Positions 25,640 to 35,013 of a DNA stretch of 64,000 nt are shown one piece after another (position 1 is the stretch's first letter; each line of letters begins with the position of its first letter). The stretch lies in assembly GCF_009176305.1 (NCBI RefSeq), contig NZ_BLAJ01000002.1, forward strand, positions 1 through 64,000, in the 5' to 3' direction. The position numbers and the translations under genes were made by a program. The notes beneath the pieces were generated by a model. The model made no database searches. It saw nothing but the letters and a program-made list of their open reading frames with translations, and was not told the origin of the DNA. This DNA is from Martinezella dioscoreae (GTDB lineage: Bacteria; Pseudomonadota; Alphaproteobacteria; Rhizobiales; Rhizobiaceae).

Positions 25640-26821
25640 TTAGCGCCTGGCGGCGGCAAGTGCCTGCTCGAGATCGGCAATGATCTCCTTGGCAGCGTGC
25701 AGCCCGACGTTCAGGCGGATCGTGCGGTCACTGACACCAAAGCGCGCGAAGACATTAGTCTCCGGCGAAATGCTGAGCGCTGCCTTGGCCGGTACCACCA
25801 GGCTTTCCGGCCCGCCCCAGCTCACCCCGATGCGAATGAGGCGCAAAGCATCGACGAAATCGGCCACATCGATGCGGTCCGAAACCTCGAAGGAAAACAG
25901 CCCGCCAAAGCCGCTGAAGGTGCTCTTTCCGGCATGGTCGCCAAGTGCGGGATGCATGACGTTGGTCACATCCGCATGGGCATCGAGCCAGGACGCCACT
26001 TCGAGCCCGGCTTCGTGATGATGGCGCATGCGAAATGGCAGTGTCTCTAAATTACGCAGGACGAGCCATGCTTCGAACGGCGCGAGCTTTGCACCCGTAT
26101 AGGGGTAGATTTCGCTGTTGATCCGGTCGATATACGCCTTCGAGCCGGTAACAAGTCCCGCCACCGTGTCGCTCTGTCCACCAAGATATTTCGAGGCGGC
26201 GTGAATGACGATATCGATACCGACGGAGAGCGGCTTCTGAAAGAGCGGCGTTGCCCAGGAATTGTCGACCATCGTTACCACGCCATGGCGGCGAGCGGCC
26301 TCGGCGATCGCGGTCAGATCCTGCAGCTCGAAAACCATCGAGGTCGGGTTTTCGAGATAGGCAAGCTTGGCACCCGGAAGCGCGGCAAGCATGGCTTGCG
26401 TATCGGTGCCGTCGATATAGTCGACGACGACGCCGAAGCGTTTCAGGACTTTTTCGAAGAAGCGGAAGGCATCGCTATAGACGTGCCGGACGGTGACGAT
26501 ACGATCGCCGGGTCCGACGAAGGCGAGAACTGCAGCAGCAATCGCGCCCATGCCGCTCGAAAAGGCACGCGCCTCTTCCGCACCCTCCATTTCGGCGATC
26601 TTGCGCTCCAGAAGCCGCACGGTCGGGTTGTCACCACGCGAATAGATCGGCTTCTTCGAGCGGCCGGCGAAGACGTCCTCCAGTTCCTTGTAGCTATCGA
26701 ACAGGAAGAGCGATGTCTGGTAGATCGGCGGCACGGCCGCGTCGAACGGATCGTCGCGCGGCGGCATCAGCGCATCTGGAATAGCGTGGCGGTAGGCATC
26801 GAATCTCGGCGTCTCGTTCAT
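25640..26821 (-). CDS. Cys/Met-metabolism (transsulfuration-family) PLP enzyme
   Basis: 393 residues, cystathionine gamma-synthase / O-acylhomoserine sulfhydrylase family. Seen: PPIYQTSLFLFDSY, YSRGDNPTV, FSSGMGAIAA, LENPTSMVFELQDL, TMVDNSWATPLFQ and the PLP-lysine site HAASKYLGGQSD. Members perform beta- or gamma-elimination/replacement on Cys, cystathionine or O-acylhomoserine. Start has AAGAGGAA upstream. Being between the exporter and the LysA-like gene makes a biosynthetic role in the siderophore plausible, for instance adding a 2-aminobutyrate unit by gamma-replacement; a plain methionine-metabolism role is the alternative. Confidence 0.85.
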   Translation of the reverse strand: MNETPRFDAYRHAIPDALMPPRDDPFDAAVPPIYQTSLFLFDSYKELEDVFAGRSKKPIYSRGDNPTVRLLERKIAEMEGAEEARAFSSGMGAIAAAVLAFVGPGDRIVTVRHVYSDAFRFFEKVLKRFGVVVDYIDGTDTQAMLAALPGAKLAYLENPTSMVFELQDLTAIAEAARRHGVVTMVDNSWATPLFQKPLSVGIDIVIHAASKYLGGQSDTVAGLVTGSKAYIDRINSEIYPYTGAKLAPFEAWLVLRNLETLPFRMRHHHEAGLEVASWLDAHADVTNVMHPALGDHAGKSTFSGFGGLFSFEVSDRIDVADFVDALRLIRIGVSWGGPESLVVPAKAALSISPETNVFARFGVSDRTIRLNVGLHAAKEIIADLEQALAAARR

Positions 26822-26836
26822 GGCGTTCCTCTTGGG

Positions 26837-28207
26837 TCAGGAGTGAAGTGTCGATTGGCCAACCAGGCGGCCCGGTGCATCGGTCGGCAGAATGGCGAGC
26901 CATTCCCTCCATCCGACAAAGCCGCCGAGGACGGCAGCGAGAATGGCTGCGGCAGCGGCAGCAGCAGAGATGCCGGCAAAGCCCATCCAAAGCGGCAGCA
27001 GGAGCAGAAGCGGGATCAGCAGATATCCCTGCGGTGCAAGCCCCACGAGCGCGGACAGGCCGGCCCGGCCCCGCGATTGCAGCATGACAAGCAGGACGGA
27101 TTGAAAAGCTGCAAGCGGAAAGATCGGAAAGAGGTGCCGCAACCAGGCGACTGCCTCATCCACGACGTCCTGGTTATCCGTGAACAGGCGTGCGATCGGC
27201 TCGGCAGCCAGGAACAGCAAGATGGAATAGAGCAATGCGACCGGCATCGTCACAGCGAGCATGAACCGGATCACGGCTTTCAGACGCTCGGCATCGCCAG
27301 CGCCGAAGGCATGACTGACGACGCTCTGGGCGCCAAGGCAAAAACCGAACACCGGAAGCTGTCCCAAAGTCATTAGCCGGATGGCAATCGCCGTTGCGGC
27401 GACCCCGGTATCGCCGCCATGGACCGCGGCCTCCCGCATCAGGAGCAGAAAGCCGAGACCCGTGACAATGCTTGCTGCGGCAGCGGGAAGGCCGATCCGC
27501 GCGATCGGCCAAAGCAGTTGCCAGCAAATCGCCCCGCCGGTCACGCTCACTGTTCCCCATCGGCGCAGGAAGTAGACGGCATAGCATGCAAGGGCTGCAA
27601 GGGACGACACAATGGTCGCCAGTGCCGCGCCGGACGCACCGAGCTTGAAGAGAAAGATGAAGACGGGGTCGAGAACCGCGTTCAAGGCGAAGCTCGCGAT
27701 CAGCACGATCATCGAGAAACGTGAATTGCCTTCGGCGATCGCGATGAAATCGCAGATAGCCTGCAAAAGCCCGAGCGTCACCCCGAAAGCAAGCAGCCGC
27801 CCATAATCGAGCCCTGGGGCAAGGAGATTGTCGCTGGCGCCAAGCGCGCCGACAAAATCCGGCAGGCTGAGATAGATCAGGATTGACAAGAGGATGCCGA
27901 GCGGGATCGTCGCCGCGAGCGCTGTCGTGGCGACCGACGCCGCGGCTCTGAGATCCGCTTCGCCAAGGTAACGCGCAAGCAGCGTCGCGAGCCCGATACC
28001 CAGCCCCTGACCGGCGGCCGCGACAAGCAGAAACAGCGGCATGACCAGACTGATGCCTGCCAGCATGTCCGGGCCGAGCGTTCCCAGGAAGATCGCATTG
28101 ATCGCATGATGGCCGGCACTTGCGGCAAGTCCCGCCACGGCCGGAAGGGCGACAGCCAGAACGAGCCGCCTGATGCGCGGATCGTTCATATCGACGGCTG
28201 CTTTCAT
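26837..28207 (-). CDS. MATE-family efflux transporter (candidate siderophore exporter)
   Basis: 456 residues with about twelve hydrophobic segments spread over the length in two similar halves, the MatE arrangement. Features include the N-terminal MNDPRIRRLVLAVALPAVAG and LVMPLFLLVAAAGQGLG. The protein would export a small molecule by proton or sodium antiport at the inner membrane. Its ATG overlaps the stop of the N-acyltransferase gene (TGATG), and the PLP enzyme gene follows after 15 bases, so it is embedded in the biosynthetic operon. That placement points to siderophore export; substrate is inferred. Confidence 0.85.
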   Translation of the reverse strand: MKAAVDMNDPRIRRLVLAVALPAVAGLAASAGHHAINAIFLGTLGPDMLAGISLVMPLFLLVAAAGQGLGIGLATLLARYLGEADLRAAASVATTALAATIPLGILLSILIYLSLPDFVGALGASDNLLAPGLDYGRLLAFGVTLGLLQAICDFIAIAEGNSRFSMIVLIASFALNAVLDPVFIFLFKLGASGAALATIVSSLAALACYAVYFLRRWGTVSVTGGAICWQLLWPIARIGLPAAAASIVTGLGFLLLMREAAVHGGDTGVAATAIAIRLMTLGQLPVFGFCLGAQSVVSHAFGAGDAERLKAVIRFMLAVTMPVALLYSILLFLAAEPIARLFTDNQDVVDEAVAWLRHLFPIFPLAAFQSVLLVMLQSRGRAGLSALVGLAPQGYLLIPLLLLLPLWMGFAGISAAAAAAAILAAVLGGFVGWREWLAILPTDAPGRLVGQSTLHS

Positions 28208-29358
28208 CAGGCGCCTCGCGCCAGCGAGCCAAGGAGAGGCTGCCCATCCTCTGTGGACAAGCCGGTGAGATCCGGCAGCAGCAGCCGATCCATGAAGAAG
28301 CGCTCGCGCAGGAGCATGACCAGCAGCGCCTTCTTGTGCGGGAAGTGAATATGCTTGACCTTGGCGAAGCCGGAACGGTCGAGATTGCGGATCTGCTGGG
28401 CGTGATGATGGATCGGTTCGCCGACGATACGGCAGGTGCGCGGATCGGCCAGGAACATGTAGTGCATCAGCGACGGCAACCAGGCGCTGACGAAGGCTTT
28501 CCCGCGGAAATCATCCTCACCGATCGCCACATGCCAGCCGCGATCATAACCGTCGGCGTCGTAATGCGGTCCGATCCTGTCTTCCTTTGCCCAATAGAGT
28601 TCGAAGTAACCGAAGGGCACACCGCCGAAGGTTCCGATCAGCGGCAGCGTGCGCGGATCGGCAAGGCGGCCTGCGATGAAATCACGATGATAGGAAAGAT
28701 CGCCGCTGTCTTCCCATATAGCGGCAACCCTCGGATCGTTCATCCAGCGATGGAAATGCGGAAGATCGGCCTCGATATCGGCGACATGGAAGCCAAGCTG
28801 CGTATTCAGCCAGGGAATGAAACGGCTGTATACGCGGCCGGCGGGCTTCGGAGGCCGCTGCGGATGAAGGGCGCCATTCGTCAGGATCGGCAATTCCGGA
28901 TAAGCCTTGGGCGCACTTCCGAGCCAGGATCCTGCCTGCTGGAAAAAGGATTCGGGCCGCACGATGAGGCGCTCGCCGCTACGTTCAATCGCGCCGGTCT
29001 CCAGCAGTCGCCTTGCAAGATCATCATCCGCAAGCGCGATCTCGAAGCAAATTAGATGCGGATTGCATGCCAGAATGGCTTCCGACACGGCGTTGACGAT
29101 ATCCTCGCCAGAAAGCGGCGGAACCGCCGTCGAGATTGTATCGAAGACCAGGAGATTGGTGGCCGGTCCCGATAGATGACCTGAGGCCACCTCCACTCCG
29201 TGATACTCGACGCGGAAACTCCCTGGTGCAGGCCCTGTCGATATGATGAGCGGCTGGCCGCAGGCAAGCGCACTGCTCTCAAAGCCCGAAGCCGGCAGTC
29301 GCAGATCAAAGGATCTCTCCGCCGCCCTATCGCTCCTGATCGCCAGGGAAGCATCCAT
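28207..29358 (-). CDS. IucB/RhbD/VbsA-type N-hydroxy-amine acyltransferase
   Basis: 383 residues, GNAT-type siderophore acyltransferase (AlcB/IucB family). The C-terminal half, about residues 190-370, has the family pattern: FHRWMNDPRVAAIWEDSG, PLIGTFGGVPFGYFELYW, AKEDRIGPHY, DRGWHVAIGEDDFRGKAFV and DPRTCRIVGEP. These enzymes put an acyl group (acetyl, 3-hydroxybutyryl, or longer) on the N-hydroxyl of hydroxylysine or hydroxyornithine, making the hydroxamate. First gene of the minus-strand operon, with GGAG before the ATG, and divergent from the NRPS gene across 325 bases. Acyl donor cannot be told from sequence. Confidence 0.85.
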   Translation of the reverse strand: MDASLAIRSDRAAERSFDLRLPASGFESSALACGQPLIISTGPAPGSFRVEYHGVEVASGHLSGPATNLLVFDTISTAVPPLSGEDIVNAVSEAILACNPHLICFEIALADDDLARRLLETGAIERSGERLIVRPESFFQQAGSWLGSAPKAYPELPILTNGALHPQRPPKPAGRVYSRFIPWLNTQLGFHVADIEADLPHFHRWMNDPRVAAIWEDSGDLSYHRDFIAGRLADPRTLPLIGTFGGVPFGYFELYWAKEDRIGPHYDADGYDRGWHVAIGEDDFRGKAFVSAWLPSLMHYMFLADPRTCRIVGEPIHHHAQQIRNLDRSGFAKVKHIHFPHKKALLVMLLRERFFMDRLLLPDLTGLSTEDGQPLLGSLARGA

Positions 29359-29683
29359 ATTTCATCTCCATATCTTCAGAAACACGCCGGCTGAGATCGG
29401 CAGGCCAAGCACAGCGCTAATTCTGCGGTGACGAACGACATCGGCAGAAATTCAAAATATTTTCCGAAAATATTTTTTGAAAATCTCCTGAATTTTCCAA
29501 AACTCCATTCGTCATGCAGCTGCATCGATGTAATTTTCGGAGTAACCGAGTTTATCGACGCCAGAAGTCAGAGATATCAATCGATTAAACTTAATATCTA
29601 CAATAGATATTGAGATGTATACGCTATTGTATTTCGATTGATTAGATATGTATTTCAGTACACCCGGGGAGAATGGCGAAGAA
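29359..29683. promoter_or_regulatory. AT-rich divergent promoter region of the two siderophore operons
   Basis: No gene. The right part is strongly AT-rich. It holds a perfect palindrome AATATCTA-CAA-TAGATATT (29593-29611), flanked by inverted TCAATCGA (29577-29584) and TCGATTGA (29634-29641). I find no TGA-N9-TCA iron-responsive motif here, unlike before the sigma, receptor and esterase genes, which fits transcription by the RpoI-like sigma factor (inference). Confidence 0.5.
29593..29611. promoter_or_regulatory. Perfect 8-bp inverted repeat before the NRPS gene
   Basis: AATATCTA and TAGATATT separated by CAA, about 73 bases before the chosen NRPS start. Candidate operator or 5'-UTR stem; regulator unknown. 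Confidence 0.4.
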
Positions 29684-32600
29684 ATGACTGTCCACGATCG
29701 GAACGCCAAGGCAGCAAACGATACGGATTACCTCGCCAAATGCTCGCTATCGCCAGCACAGTCACGTATCTGGCTCCTATCGGAGACGGGTAACGAAGTC
29801 GTGTACGGGCGACAAATACTCGGGATCGTCTTCTCTTCGATCTCTCTTGACCTCGCGCGCGAGGGCCTATCAGAACTTTCTCGACAACATCCCCTCATCA
29901 CCTCGGAATTCGAGACGCGGGCGGGCGGCGCCGTCCAGCAGATCCTGAAGAACGACCGTTTCGTCGAGATCATCGAGACGACGCTGACTGCAGGCGAAAA
30001 CCCGGACGAGGCGTTGACCGCGGCGGCTACGGCGGAACAGGCCCGCCCGATCGACCTTACCGATGGCAATCCGGCCCGTTTCATTCTCCTGGCGCAAGAA
30101 GGGCGGGCGGTGGGTGCCCTATTTTCCCTCCACGCCATCCTCGCCGACGCTGCGGCGCTCGACCTGCTTGCAACGGATTTCCTTCGCAACATCGACGGTC
30201 ATGACCCAGCGGATATCGTAGAGACGGCGTTGCCCGACGCCGCTTCGTGGATGATTGCCAATGGTGCACCACGCCTTGCGGCACCGGAGCTAATCGACTT
30301 CTGGTTCCAGCGGCTGACGGGTCAGGAGAATATTGCGTCGCTCCTGCCGCAAACATCGGCGGGAAAGAACACGGCCGACGAGGCATGGTTCGAGCATACG
30401 CTCGACGTGCCGATACAATCGTCCGCTGACATCTCCGAGGACATGCTTGCCTCCCTCGGGATCGCCCTGCGGCGCCATACCGGATACGGCACTCAGAGGA
30501 TCGGCCTGGTCACGCGTTCGAAAAGGCAAAGAGTTGCCGCCCGCAACGAGGACGTGTTGATCCTGACGCCGGAACTCGACGGTGCCATGACGCTCAAGGA
30601 CGTTCGCAATGCATTCGTCAAGGAAATCGAGACCGTAAATCGGCAATTCCTGCCCTTCGAGGCCCTTGCCGACGCGTTGATAAGACGGGACGAATCCTTC
30701 GACACCACCGGCCTCGTCAAGACGCTCCTCGATGTGCGTCCGCCCCTGCGTCTCCTGGAAGCAACCTCGAGCGACGTCGCGTTGCGCAGCCCCATCGAAC
30801 CGCAGCCGCGCCGCGATGCCGATCTGGTCGTTACCGTTTCCCCGGCATCCGCAGGCAAACTGCGCATCAGCATCGGCTTCGACCCGCAGAAGCATGATCG
30901 AAAGCAGATCATCCGCTTCGCCGATGATCTTGCCATTGCGCTTGCGCAATTGAATGCCAATCCCGTTGCACAGGTCAAACACATCCCCTTCGTGTCGCCA
31001 GAGGAATTGGAGAGACTTTCCGCACCCTATCCCGACGCACCGGAAGCGGACGACGGCACACCGATCCACGAGGTCATCTCCGCGCAGGCGAAAAGGCGGC
31101 CGAACGCCTTTGCCGTCGCACAGGGCGAGAAATCCGTGACACATGGCGAACTCGAAGCTGCCGCCAACCGGCTGGCCCATCGGCTGATCGCGATGGGGAT
31201 CGGCCCGGAAAAACGCGTGGCTATCGCCCTTGAGAAATCGATCGACGCGATCATCGCCATTCTTGCTGTATTGAAGGCCGGCGGCGCATTCACGCCGGTG
31301 GAACCGGATCATCCTGAGGCCCGCAATCGTCACATCCTGACCGCTCCGGGCCTCTCGCTCGTCATCTCCCGGGCAAAGCATATCGCCAACCTGCCGAGCA
31401 ATATCGCAACACCCTATCTTAATCTCGATGCCATCGACCTGTCCGCGGAGAGCGTCGACGCACCGGCAACGATCATTGCCCCGCAGCAACTTGCCTATGT
31501 GATCTACACGTCAGGCTCGACGGGCGTGCCGAAAGGCGTCGCCGTCGAGCACGGCCCGCTCGCCCACCATTGCAAGGCGACCCTGCGCATCTATGAAATG
31601 AGCGAGGAGTCCTGCGAATATCCGGTACTGCCCTTCACTTCGGACGGCGGCCATGAGCGCTGGATGGTGCCACTGATGGCAGGCGGCGGTGTGGTGCTGA
31701 CGCAAGACAAGCTTGCCACGCCTGAAGATGCCTTTGCAGCCATGAAGCGGCACGGCGTCAACAATGCCAGCCTGCCCACAAGCTATGTGCGCGGCCTTGC
31801 CGAATATGCGGGCGAGAACAACGAAATCCCGCGGCTGCGGCTCTATTCCTTCGGCGGCGAGGCGCTGTCGCAGGCGGTGTTTGACATGATCACCGAGAAC
31901 CTGAAGGCGCAGCTGCTGATCAACGGCTATGGTCCGACCGAAACGATCATGACGCCGATGATCTGGAAGATCCCGGCGGGAACTCGCTTCGAAGGGACCG
32001 TCGCGCCGATCGGCCGCGGAGTTGGCGATCGACGCATCTATGTGCTCGATGCCGACCTCGCGCCCGTCCCGGTCGGTGTAATCGGCGAAATCTATATCGG
32101 CGGCAGCGGGCTGGCTCGCGGCTATCTCGGCCAGCCGGAGCTGACGGCTGATCGCTTCATTCCGGATCCTTTCACACCGGGCGGACGACTGTACAAGTCG
32201 GGCGATCTCGGCCGCTGGCGCGAAGACGGGATCGTCGAATTCGCCGGCCGCGTCGATCACCAGATCAAATTGCGCGGTTTCCGCATCGAGCCAGGCGAAA
32301 TCGAAGCTGTGCTGCGCTCGGACCAGCGTATCGCCGAGGCTGTCATCCTCCTGCACAATGACGGCGGACGGAGCTCGCTCGTCGCCTATGTTGTGCCGCG
32401 CGAGGGCGAAAGCTTGAGCGTGACAGAACTGCGCCGCACCGCCATGACCGCCCTGCCCGATTACATGGTGCCGCAAACGATCATGCTGATCGACGAGCTG
32501 CCGATGGGGCCGAACAGCAAGCTGGACCGCGCCGCCCTGCCGGCACCGCGTATCGAGCGCGAAATGGCGGCGCCCGCCAATGACAAGGAAAAAGCAATCC

Positions 32601-33661
32601 TGGAGGTCTGGAAAGACATCCTCGACATCGGCGATATCGGTGTTACCGAGAATTTCTTCGATATTGGCGGACAGTCGCTGATGGCCGTGCGCATCGTCTC
32701 GCGCCTGAAGATGCGCCATCCCGAATGGCCGCTGTCGATCGCCGACATGTTCAACCATCCAACGGTGCGCGATCTGGCACTGGCGATTGACGGCAGTCGC
32801 GACGAAACCGGCGTCGATGTCGTCTACCTCAGACGCAATGGCGACCGGCCGGTGCTCTATTGCTTCCCGGGCCTGCTCGTCAGCACGCGCGAATATATGC
32901 GGCTTGTCGACTATCTCGGGCCGGAACAGCCGGCGACCGGCTTCATCTGCTATTCACTGACCGAGACCAAGACGCTGAGTACCCGCGTCGAAGATATCAC
33001 GGCGCGCTATGCGGAAGCCGTACGCAGACAAGCCAAGGGCCGGCCTTGCGCCTTCCTTGGCTGGTCGTGGGGCGGGCTGCTCGCCTATGAGGCGGCCCGT
33101 CAGCTCGGCGATGACATCGATCTGCGCATGATCGGCATGGTCGATGTCTGCGACATGGACGAGGAATTTACCGTCGGCATCATGCCGCGCTTCGAAGACG
33201 GCATCCGAGATCGCACCCATGCTGCCGTGCAGAGCTGGCTTGCCACCACGCCGATGCGCGAGGATTGGAAGAGGCTGTTCGCCGCCATGAACGAGGAGGT
33301 TTACGAACAGTTCCTCCACCATGTCGTCAAGCATAATGTCAAATTGCCAACGGATGGTCCCGATATCGGCTCGGAAGAACATACGTTCTGGATCCTCATC
33401 GATAATGCGATGATCTTCCGAAACTACCGCCTGGAGCAATCCGATTTTCGCATCCATGCCTTTGCGGCCGAGGATTCTCTGACGCGCGCCCTCAACGTCA
33501 TCGACTGGCGGCGCTATTCCCCTAACGCCACGGCATCGGAGATCGTCACCGGCACCAACCATCTGACGATCATCGGCAAGACGCCCTTCCACCAGCGTTT
33601 CGCCCGGCGGCTCGATCATGCCTTTGCGCCGGCGCCGCTGTCCAAAGACACCGTCAAGTAA
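29684..33661 (+). CDS. Single-module NRPS, degenerate C - A - PCP - TE (VbsS-like)
   Basis: About 1325 residues from the ATG at 29684 (GGGGAG upstream; an in-frame ATG at 29648 is possible). Order: condensation domain (about 20-430, core LSPAQSRIWLLSE), adenylation (about 450-950; YTSGSTGVPKG, GYGPTET, YKSGDLGRWREDG, NSKLDR), carrier domain (FFDIGGQSLMAV, phosphopantetheine Ser998), thioesterase (GWSWGG, Ser1128). The condensation active-site HHxxxDG reads HAILADA (residues 150-156), so the catalytic second His is Ala. By-eye pocket residues D-G-E-S-S-G-G-M-T-K, with an acidic E, suit a basic substrate such as modified lysine or ornithine. One module ending in TE suggests iterative oligomerisation/cyclisation, as for vicibactin. 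Confidence 0.9.
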   Translation: MTVHDRNAKAANDTDYLAKCSLSPAQSRIWLLSETGNEVVYGRQILGIVFSSISLDLAREGLSELSRQHPLITSEFETRAGGAVQQILKNDRFVEIIETTLTAGENPDEALTAAATAEQARPIDLTDGNPARFILLAQEGRAVGALFSLHAILADAAALDLLATDFLRNIDGHDPADIVETALPDAASWMIANGAPRLAAPELIDFWFQRLTGQENIASLLPQTSAGKNTADEAWFEHTLDVPIQSSADISEDMLASLGIALRRHTGYGTQRIGLVTRSKRQRVAARNEDVLILTPELDGAMTLKDVRNAFVKEIETVNRQFLPFEALADALIRRDESFDTTGLVKTLLDVRPPLRLLEATSSDVALRSPIEPQPRRDADLVVTVSPASAGKLRISIGFDPQKHDRKQIIRFADDLAIALAQLNANPVAQVKHIPFVSPEELERLSAPYPDAPEADDGTPIHEVISAQAKRRPNAFAVAQGEKSVTHGELEAAANRLAHRLIAMGIGPEKRVAIALEKSIDAIIAILAVLKAGGAFTPVEPDHPEARNRHILTAPGLSLVISRAKHIANLPSNIATPYLNLDAIDLSAESVDAPATIIAPQQLAYVIYTSGSTGVPKGVAVEHGPLAHHCKATLRIYEMSEESCEYPVLPFTSDGGHERWMVPLMAGGGVVLTQDKLATPEDAFAAMKRHGVNNASLPTSYVRGLAEYAGENNEIPRLRLYSFGGEALSQAVFDMITENLKAQLLINGYGPTETIMTPMIWKIPAGTRFEGTVAPIGRGVGDRRIYVLDADLAPVPVGVIGEIYIGGSGLARGYLGQPELTADRFIPDPFTPGGRLYKSGDLGRWREDGIVEFAGRVDHQIKLRGFRIEPGEIEAVLRSDQRIAEAVILLHNDGGRSSLVAYVVPREGESLSVTELRRTAMTALPDYMVPQTIMLIDELPMGPNSKLDRAALPAPRIEREMAAPANDKEKAILEVWKDILDIGDIGVTENFFDIGGQSLMAVRIVSRLKMRHPEWPLSIADMFNHPTVRDLALAIDGSRDETGVDVVYLRRNGDRPVLYCFPGLLVSTREYMRLVDYLGPEQPATGFICYSLTETKTLSTRVEDITARYAEAVRRQAKGRPCAFLGWSWGGLLAYEAARQLGDDIDLRMIGMVDVCDMDEEFTVGIMPRFEDGIRDRTHAAVQSWLATTPMREDWKRLFAAMNEEVYEQFLHHVVKHNVKLPTDGPDIGSEEHTFWILIDNAMIFRNYRLEQSDFRIHAFAAEDSLTRALNVIDWRRYSPNATASEIVTGTNHLTIIGKTPFHQRFARRLDHAFAPAPLSKDTVK

Positions 33662-33693
33662 CCCCCTCTTCGACATTATTCTGGAGCTGCATC

Positions 33694-35013
33694 ATGACAT
33701 CGCACGTGCTCGACCTCGCCGGGGCCGGTATCGGTCCCTTCAACCTCAGCCTTGCCGCTCAGCTCGATTCCATACCGCAACTTTCCGTCCGCTTCTTCGA
33801 GCGGCGCCCATCCTTCGCATGGCATCCAGGAATGATGCTGCCGGGCGCAGAGATGCAGACCTCCATTCTAAAAGATCTGGTAACCGCCACCAACCCGACA
33901 AGTCCGTGGAGCTTCCTCTCCTATCTTGTTGCGCATAAACGCTTTTATCAGTTTCTCAATGCGGAATATGAAGCCGTTCCGCGCAAAGAATTCGCCGACT
34001 ATCTCGGATGGGTCGCGCGCGGCCTGACGTCGCTCCGCTTCGGCGCCAGCGTCCGGGACGTCCATGCCAATGACGGCTTCTTCTCTGTTGCCACCGACGA
34101 TGGCGCGATCAGCGCCCGCAATCTCTCCGTCGGCGTCGGCAAGATCGCGTCTCGTCCAGCCTGGGCCGAACAACTGCCCAAATCCATGACCTTCCACAGC
34201 AGCGAAGCGGCGCAACGTATCGGTGATGTCAAAGCACCACGTATTGCCGTCATTGGCGGCGGCCAAAGTGGCGCCGAGATCGTCGATGCCCTACTGGACC
34301 TGAACGCGGTTTCGACCATTCACTGGATCAGCCGTCGTCCGAATTTCGAGCCGCTCGATGCGACGCCATTCACCAACGAGCTCTTCACGCCAGGCTATAT
34401 GGAGCGTTTCCACGGACTTCCGGAGGAGCTACGGCTCACGCACACGCGCCGGCAGGTGCTGGCGAGCGACGGCGTTTCCGCATCCACCTTGAAAAAGCTC
34501 TATCGCCGCCTCTACGAGCGAAAGCTCGATGCAGGCGGCCGCCCCGATCACGGCATATCGCTGCGCCCGTTCCGCAATGTCATCGCAGCCGAGCAGGATG
34601 GTCCCGAAATCACGCTGACCATGCGCAACGGTTTCGATGACAGCGTCGAAACGCTTGTTGTCGACATGGTCGTCTTTGCAACCGGCTATCGCTTTGTCCT
34701 TCCGCAATTCCTGCATTCGCTTGAAAATCGCATCGAACTCAACTCCATCGGTGAACCGGTGCTGGAAAGTGACTTCTCGCTGGCCTGGGACGGGCCGCGT
34801 GAGAACCGCATCTTCGTTCTCAATGCCGGACGCCATAGCCACGGCATCGCCGAACCGCAGCTCAGCCTCGCCGCATGGCGCAGCGCCGTGATTGCCAATG
34901 CATTGCTCGGTCGCCCGCATTTCGATCTCGATCAGCTCGATCCCATCGTACAGTGGGAAACGCACGGGCAGCCGTCGAACCTTCCCTCTCACATGGGACA
35001 GGCAGCGGAATAG
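33694..35013 (+). CDS. L-lysine N6- / L-ornithine N5-monooxygenase (IucD/VbsO family)
   Basis: 439 residues. Flavin N-hydroxylating monooxygenase: FAD site LAGAGIGPFNLSLAAQ, the W-HPGMMLPGAEMQ substrate-entry motif, NADPH site VIGGGQSGAEIVDALL, and the C-terminal FATGY motif. It hydroxylates the side-chain amine of lysine or ornithine, the first step to a hydroxamate. Lysine versus ornithine cannot be settled by eye; the LysA-like gene in the facing operon leans to lysine. It starts 32 bases after the NRPS gene, in one operon with it and the phosphopantetheinyl transferase. Confidence 0.9.
   Translation: MTSHVLDLAGAGIGPFNLSLAAQLDSIPQLSVRFFERRPSFAWHPGMMLPGAEMQTSILKDLVTATNPTSPWSFLSYLVAHKRFYQFLNAEYEAVPRKEFADYLGWVARGLTSLRFGASVRDVHANDGFFSVATDDGAISARNLSVGVGKIASRPAWAEQLPKSMTFHSSEAAQRIGDVKAPRIAVIGGGQSGAEIVDALLDLNAVSTIHWISRRPNFEPLDATPFTNELFTPGYMERFHGLPEELRLTHTRRQVLASDGVSASTLKKLYRRLYERKLDAGGRPDHGISLRPFRNVIAAEQDGPEITLTMRNGFDDSVETLVVDMVVFATGYRFVLPQFLHSLENRIELNSIGEPVLESDFSLAWDGPRENRIFVLNAGRHSHGIAEPQLSLAAWRSAVIANALLGRPHFDLDQLDPIVQWETHGQPSNLPSHMGQAAE

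Noticed and set aside
26201..27376. 391-codon open frame on the plus strand
   Set aside because: Antisense across two well-supported genes (PLP enzyme and MATE transporter); Arg/Gly/Asp-rich shadow composition.
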